NCBI GenBank assembly: GCA_902773675.1
Contig: CACYFN010000021.1
Location: 1-43,571 of the forward strand
Reading direction: 5' to 3'
DNA: 43,571 bases
Source: an uncultured Erysipelotrichaceae bacterium
Lineage (GTDB): Bacteria; Bacillota_I; Bacilli_A; RF39; UBA660
Part shown: piece by piece, positions 41,008 to 43,571 of the stretch
How the letters are laid out: each line of letters opens with the position of its first letter
How positions within the stretch are numbered: the first letter of the stretch is position 1
Notes under the pieces: model-generated
The model's input: the letters and a program-made list of their open reading frames with translations, nothing else
What the model was told of the DNA's origin: nothing
Databases searched by the model: none
Translations under genes and position numbers: made by a program

Positions 41008-42922
41008 ATTCATTTGGAATTACAACAAATGAATCTGCAATAGCTCTTGTCATATGTCTTAATCCTCCATCGATTGGATCATTAATTGTACAATAATCAT
41101 CAGAACAATTTGGATTATATTTAAGTGCAGTTTCTTTTGGCATTACCATTACTGTTGATGTACCACCATCAAGGTTTGCAGCATTTATAGCTCCATACTT
41201 CTGCATTATTTCTGTTAGGTCAACCATATCTGCTCCTTTGGTACGTGTTGCATTACTATCTACTGTTAGGAATAATACTATACCATCTGCTCTTTGACCA
41301 ATAGCAGTACGAGCTGCATATCCCCAACCACCATTTCCTTTTATAAATGATGGTTCTCCATTTACAATTAAGAATGGTCCCCAAGTAACTGCGTCAGTAA
41401 TTCCCATATCAATAGCTTGCTGCGCAGTAGTATTTTTAAGTAAGTAGAAAACTCCTTCTGAGTCGAATCCAATTATTCCTCCACCTTGAGAATTATAACC
41501 ATATTCTCCGTTTGTAACAATTTTACCATTGGAGATAGTTATTCCTGTTGGAGTTCCTCCGGCACTTGTATTTCCTGGATCCCAGAATCCTCCACCATTA
41601 ATAGCAAGTACTGCTCCTTTGTTTTTGGCCATTGTAGTTACGTATTGTCCATAACTACCTATACCGTTAGTAACAGCTACGTGTACAGTTTTTGGATCAT
41701 ATATAACAGCTAAATATCCTTTGCAATCATTTACTTCTAATTCAATTATTTTATATAAATCATTTTTATGTTCTTTCTTTAGTACTGCTTCTTCATATTC
41801 ATTTTCATATACTACTACTTCTTCTTGATTTCTCTTAATTAAATCAGGATTAGTAGATTCGCCACTTTCTAATACATAATTTTGACTTAATACATATTCA
41901 ATATCATCATAATTATAAAACCATTTACAGAAATATTGGTGATGCATTGTCTGCATAGCGGTAGTTATTAGCCATTCTTTTATTTCTTTATTTGGTCCAT
42001 ATAATAATACTAAACCATTCACATAACATAATACATATATAGTCATTATTACTGTTGTTAACATATTCTTTGTTCCTGGTTTAAATATAAAGTGTTTAAT
42101 TTTTTTGATTATTAATAATATGATTAATATTAAGAATATTACTAAAAATAATATTACAAATAATTTTTTATGTTCTAAAAAGATATCTATTTTCTTCCAC
42201 CAATTAAATTTTATAATTAAAATCATTAATAAAGTATCTATTAAGCATATTGATGATACTGTTATTATATATTTTATCTTTTTAAATTTTTTCTTCTTAC
42301 TGGTTAGTTTTAAAAGTGTAAAACATATAATACCAATTAATAATAGTCCACTTAATCCAAACATTATATAATTAAATGGTTTTCTAATTAGATAAGTAGA
42401 ATGAGTAGATATAACTGAAAGAGTTATAAAAAGTGGACAAATAATAATCATTAAAACTAGGATTATATTTATTTTATTACTATTTTTCTTTTTAGTAGTA
42501 ATTTTTTTCTTTTCAGTTTGTTTCTTTTCTTCTTTTGTTTCTTTATTTTCATTTTTAACTTTAGTTTTTTTCTCATTTTCTTTTTTGTTAGAGTCTAATT
42601 TAATATTATTAAAAAATTCATTAAAATCATCATCAAATTTTATTTTTTCTTCTCCTTTTTCCTCAGTAGTAATCATTTTTTCTTTTTCATCTTCAAATTC
42701 ATCAAATTTAAATTTTTCTTTACTGATAGTTTTCATTGGAGGTCTATCAATTAATTCTTTTTTTACTGTTAGTTCTTCTATATTAACTTTTTCTTCTTTT
42801 AATGGATTATTAACTTTTTTTCTAGCAACTGATACTTTATTTTTTTCTACTTCTTCTTCTTTTTCTTTTAGATACTTCTTAATATCAGCGACTTTTTCTT
42901 CATAAGTTTTTTCTCTTTTCAC
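41006..42922 (-). CDS. Multi-pass membrane protein with extracellular phosphodiester glycosidase (NAGPA-like) domain
   Basis: The first 150 residues are a Lys/Glu-rich, probably disordered cytoplasmic segment. Five membrane helices follow (about 151-320). An extracellular linker leads to a phosphodiester glycosidase/NAGPA-type domain (about 410-638) with VLAINGGGFWDPG, GGTPTGITISNG, AARTAIGQRADGIVLFLTVD and AANLDGGTSTVMV. Members of this family remove sugar phosphodiesters from glycans or act on wall polymers; the substrate here is unknown. Five helices with an inside N terminus put the catalytic domain outside, which fits. Start is GTG behind GAGGTG. Confidence 0.86.
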   Translation of the reverse strand: MKREKTYEEKVADIKKYLKEKEEEVEKNKVSVARKKVNNPLKEEKVNIEELTVKKELIDRPPMKTISKEKFKFDEFEDEKEKMITTEEKGEEKIKFDDDFNEFFNNIKLDSNKKENEKKTKVKNENKETKEEKKQTEKKKITTKKKNSNKINIILVLMIIICPLFITLSVISTHSTYLIRKPFNYIMFGLSGLLLIGIICFTLLKLTSKKKKFKKIKYIITVSSICLIDTLLMILIIKFNWWKKIDIFLEHKKLFVILFLVIFLILIILLIIKKIKHFIFKPGTKNMLTTVIMTIYVLCYVNGLVLLYGPNKEIKEWLITTAMQTMHHQYFCKWFYNYDDIEYVLSQNYVLESGESTNPDLIKRNQEEVVVYENEYEEAVLKKEHKNDLYKIIELEVNDCKGYLAVIYDPKTVHVAVTNGIGSYGQYVTTMAKNKGAVLAINGGGFWDPGNTSAGGTPTGITISNGKIVTNGEYGYNSQGGGIIGFDSEGVFYLLKNTTAQQAIDMGITDAVTWGPFLIVNGEPSFIKGNGGWGYAARTAIGQRADGIVLFLTVDSNATRTKGADMVDLTEIMQKYGAINAANLDGGTSTVMVMPKETALKYNPNCSDDYCTINDPIDGGLRHMTRAIADSFVVIPNE

Positions 42923-42947
42923 TTATTTCACCTCATTTTATTCAATA

Positions 42948-42995
42948 TACATAAATGTCAATATCAAAAATTATTTTGGTACTGACATTTATGTA
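42948..42995. repeat. Perfect 13-bp inverted repeat with 22-base spacer
   Basis: TACATAAATGTCA at 42948-42960 is the exact reverse complement of 42983-42995. No T tract follows on either strand, so it is not a typical terminator. Confidence 0.85.
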
Positions 42996-43010
42996 CTAAA
43001 TTATTTAATG

Positions 43011-43039
43011 CATACGGAAATTATTAAAATTTCCGTATG
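43011..43039. repeat. Perfect 12-bp inverted repeat with 5-base loop
   Basis: CATACGGAAATT and AATTTCCGTATG enclose ATTAA. On the plus strand TTTATTTT follows, so it could end a plus-strand transcript, but no plus-strand gene precedes it. Confidence 0.85.
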
Positions 43040-43297
43040 TTTATTTTAAACTACAAAGTAGTTACTTTCAACTTAGCAGGTTCTCTATAATTAATCTATC
43101 TATAAATTTAGAAGGGATTAATCGTGATTACTGGAATAATTTTTTTTAGAGAACCCATCTATCAATCAAACTACAAAAATATAGTTAATTGAAATAATTA
43201 ATCATGTATTAATACATGTGATTGTATGCGTGCGAAGAATTAATCTTCGACTTACAAATATTTTTAATTTATTATTATTGTAAATTAGGAGTTATAT

Positions 43298-43571
43298 TTA
43301 TTCTAAAATATATTCATTTCCTACCTCTCCCGTTCCGTCAGCGATTTTGATATTAGATTTTAGATACACGACGGGGCGGACACCAATGCTGCCATACGAG
43401 TAGTAGCTGCCCAAGTAGCCGTCGCTACTCGCGTAAAGCACAAGATACGAGTCACCAGCATAGGAAGACAATAACCATGTATAAGATGGGCTAGACTGTC
43501 CTTCTAAAACATTACTTTTATATACCCAGCCTGTTTGAGCATTTGTTCCATCACATCCATTTGGATTATCA
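43298..43571 (-). CDS. Partial C-terminal end of a surface protein with GC-rich, possibly diversified segment
   Basis: The gene runs off the right edge of the window. I translated the last 90 residues: they start DNPNGCDGTNAQTGWVYK, contain TWLLSSYAGD, and end with GVRPVVYLKSNIKIADGTGE then EYILE and TAA. The ending is the same domain type as in the gene at 39466. The segment 43367-43453 has an unusual codon choice: 22 of 29 codons end in C or G, against mostly A/T-ending codons in the rest of the window. The segment 43381-43440 is about 55 percent G+C by hand count. See the finding on a possible diversity-generating retroelement target. Confidence 0.8.
   Translation of the reverse strand, partial: DNPNGCDGTNAQTGWVYKSNVLEGQSSPSYTWLLSSYAGDSYLVLYASSDGYLGSYYSYGSIGVRPVVYLKSNIKIADGTGEVGNEYILE
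43367..43453 (-). other. Candidate DGR-type variable region in the partial surface-protein gene
   Basis: Eighty-seven bases encoding DSYLVLYASSDGYLGSYYSY and then GSIGVRPVV are rich in TAC, AGC, GAC and GGC codons. These are the products expected from adenine-directed change of AAC codons. They lie immediately before a GC-rich GTCCGCCCCGTC end. No template repeat or reverse transcriptase is visible in this window, so the call is tentative. Confidence 0.4.

Larger units (their letters stand above)
42923..43297. other. Hairpin-rich non-coding stretch
   Basis: No open frame with a start and ribosome site. At least six inverted repeats follow one another: 42948-42995 (13-bp arms), 43011-43039 (12-bp arms, loop ATTAA), 43079-43155 (GGTTCTCTA/TAGAGAACC enclosing an inner ATTAATC/GATTAAT pair), 43203-43218 (16-bp palindrome), and 43233-43249 (6-bp arms, loop ATTAA). 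A short AAACTACAAA word occurs twice. It also must contain the promoter of the gene at 41006. It could be a structured RNA, a recombination site or a cluster of terminators; none is proven. Confidence 0.6.

Noticed and set aside
42585-42905. Plus-strand Ser/Phe-rich frame of 106 codons
   Set aside because: It is the antisense of the Lys/Glu-rich N-terminal arm of the phosphodiester glycosidase, which necessarily gives Ser/Phe-rich codons.
43367-43453. Assembly chimera or contamination as the reason for high G+C
   Set aside because: The reading frame stays open across it into the family-typical C-terminal ending, and only part of the domain is GC-rich, so a join artefact is less likely; it cannot be excluded without reads.

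Overview
The window looks like chromosome from a very AT-rich, Gram-positive-type member of the Bacilli, probably one of the uncultured gut lineages related to Erysipelotrichales/RF39-type 'Mollicutes'. This is inferred from gene order and protein families, not from a marker tree. It keeps cell-wall synthesis and division genes (murG, murB, divIB, mltG, amidase, L,D-transpeptidase). It uses the standard code: UGA is a real stop, for example at the end of the glycosyltransferase gene at 19978. Nearly every gene is on the minus strand. Several blocks keep Bacillus gene order: spoIVFA-spoIVFB-rplU-prp-rpmA, ireB-ruvX-yrzB-mltG-trmR, ylbD-ylbE-rsmD, secE-nusG and murG-murB-divIB. No rRNA, tRNA or CRISPR array was seen.

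Layout. 1-5.6 kb: cdsA-rseP, then an amidase flanked by two paralogous C-tail-anchored proteins of unknown function. 5.65-7.9 kb: the L21/Prp/L27 operon with its L21 leader RNA, preceded by SpoIVFA/SpoIVFB homologues. 7.9-9.9 kb: an SPFH protein and a Tim44-like membrane protein, both with zinc ribbons. 9.9-12.7 kb: the ireB-to-trmR housekeeping operon. 12.7-15.8 kb: two secreted or surface proteins, one a dockerin-bearing glucosaminidase. 15.8-17.0 kb: rsmD and ylb genes. 17.1-21.5 kb: a small Gly/Tyr-rich YjcZ-like gene, a four-gene cassette (GpgS-like glycosyltransferase, archaeal-type AdoMet synthetase, HprK-like P-loop kinase, Nudix hydrolase) and a 5'-truncated second copy of the YjcZ-like gene. 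The cassette is thus bracketed by a perfect 99-bp direct repeat. 21.5-22.7 kb: an L,D-transpeptidase. 22.7-30.2 kb: a six-gene operon headed by two tandem divergent sigma-70 factors followed by four proteins I do not recognise. 30.2-31.0 kb: secE-nusG. 31.0-36.9 kb: an M23 peptidase, a two-component system and divIB-murB-murG. 36.9-37.7 kb: an Rpn-family nuclease remnant and a structured non-coding stretch. 37.7-39.4 kb: mutL. 39.4-42.9 kb: a SipW-type surface protein and a membrane-bound phosphodiester glycosidase. 42.9-43.6 kb: a hairpin-rich non-coding stretch and the C-terminal end of a second surface protein with a strikingly GC-rich segment.

The strongest candidates for something undescribed are three. 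First, the direct-repeat-bracketed cassette, which couples an archaeal-type AdoMet synthetase with an HprK-like kinase, a sugar transferase and a Nudix enzyme. Second, the twin-sigma-factor operon. Third, the GC-rich, C/G-ending-codon segment at the right edge, which resembles the variable region of a diversity-generating retroelement target. All three are inferences from sequence alone.
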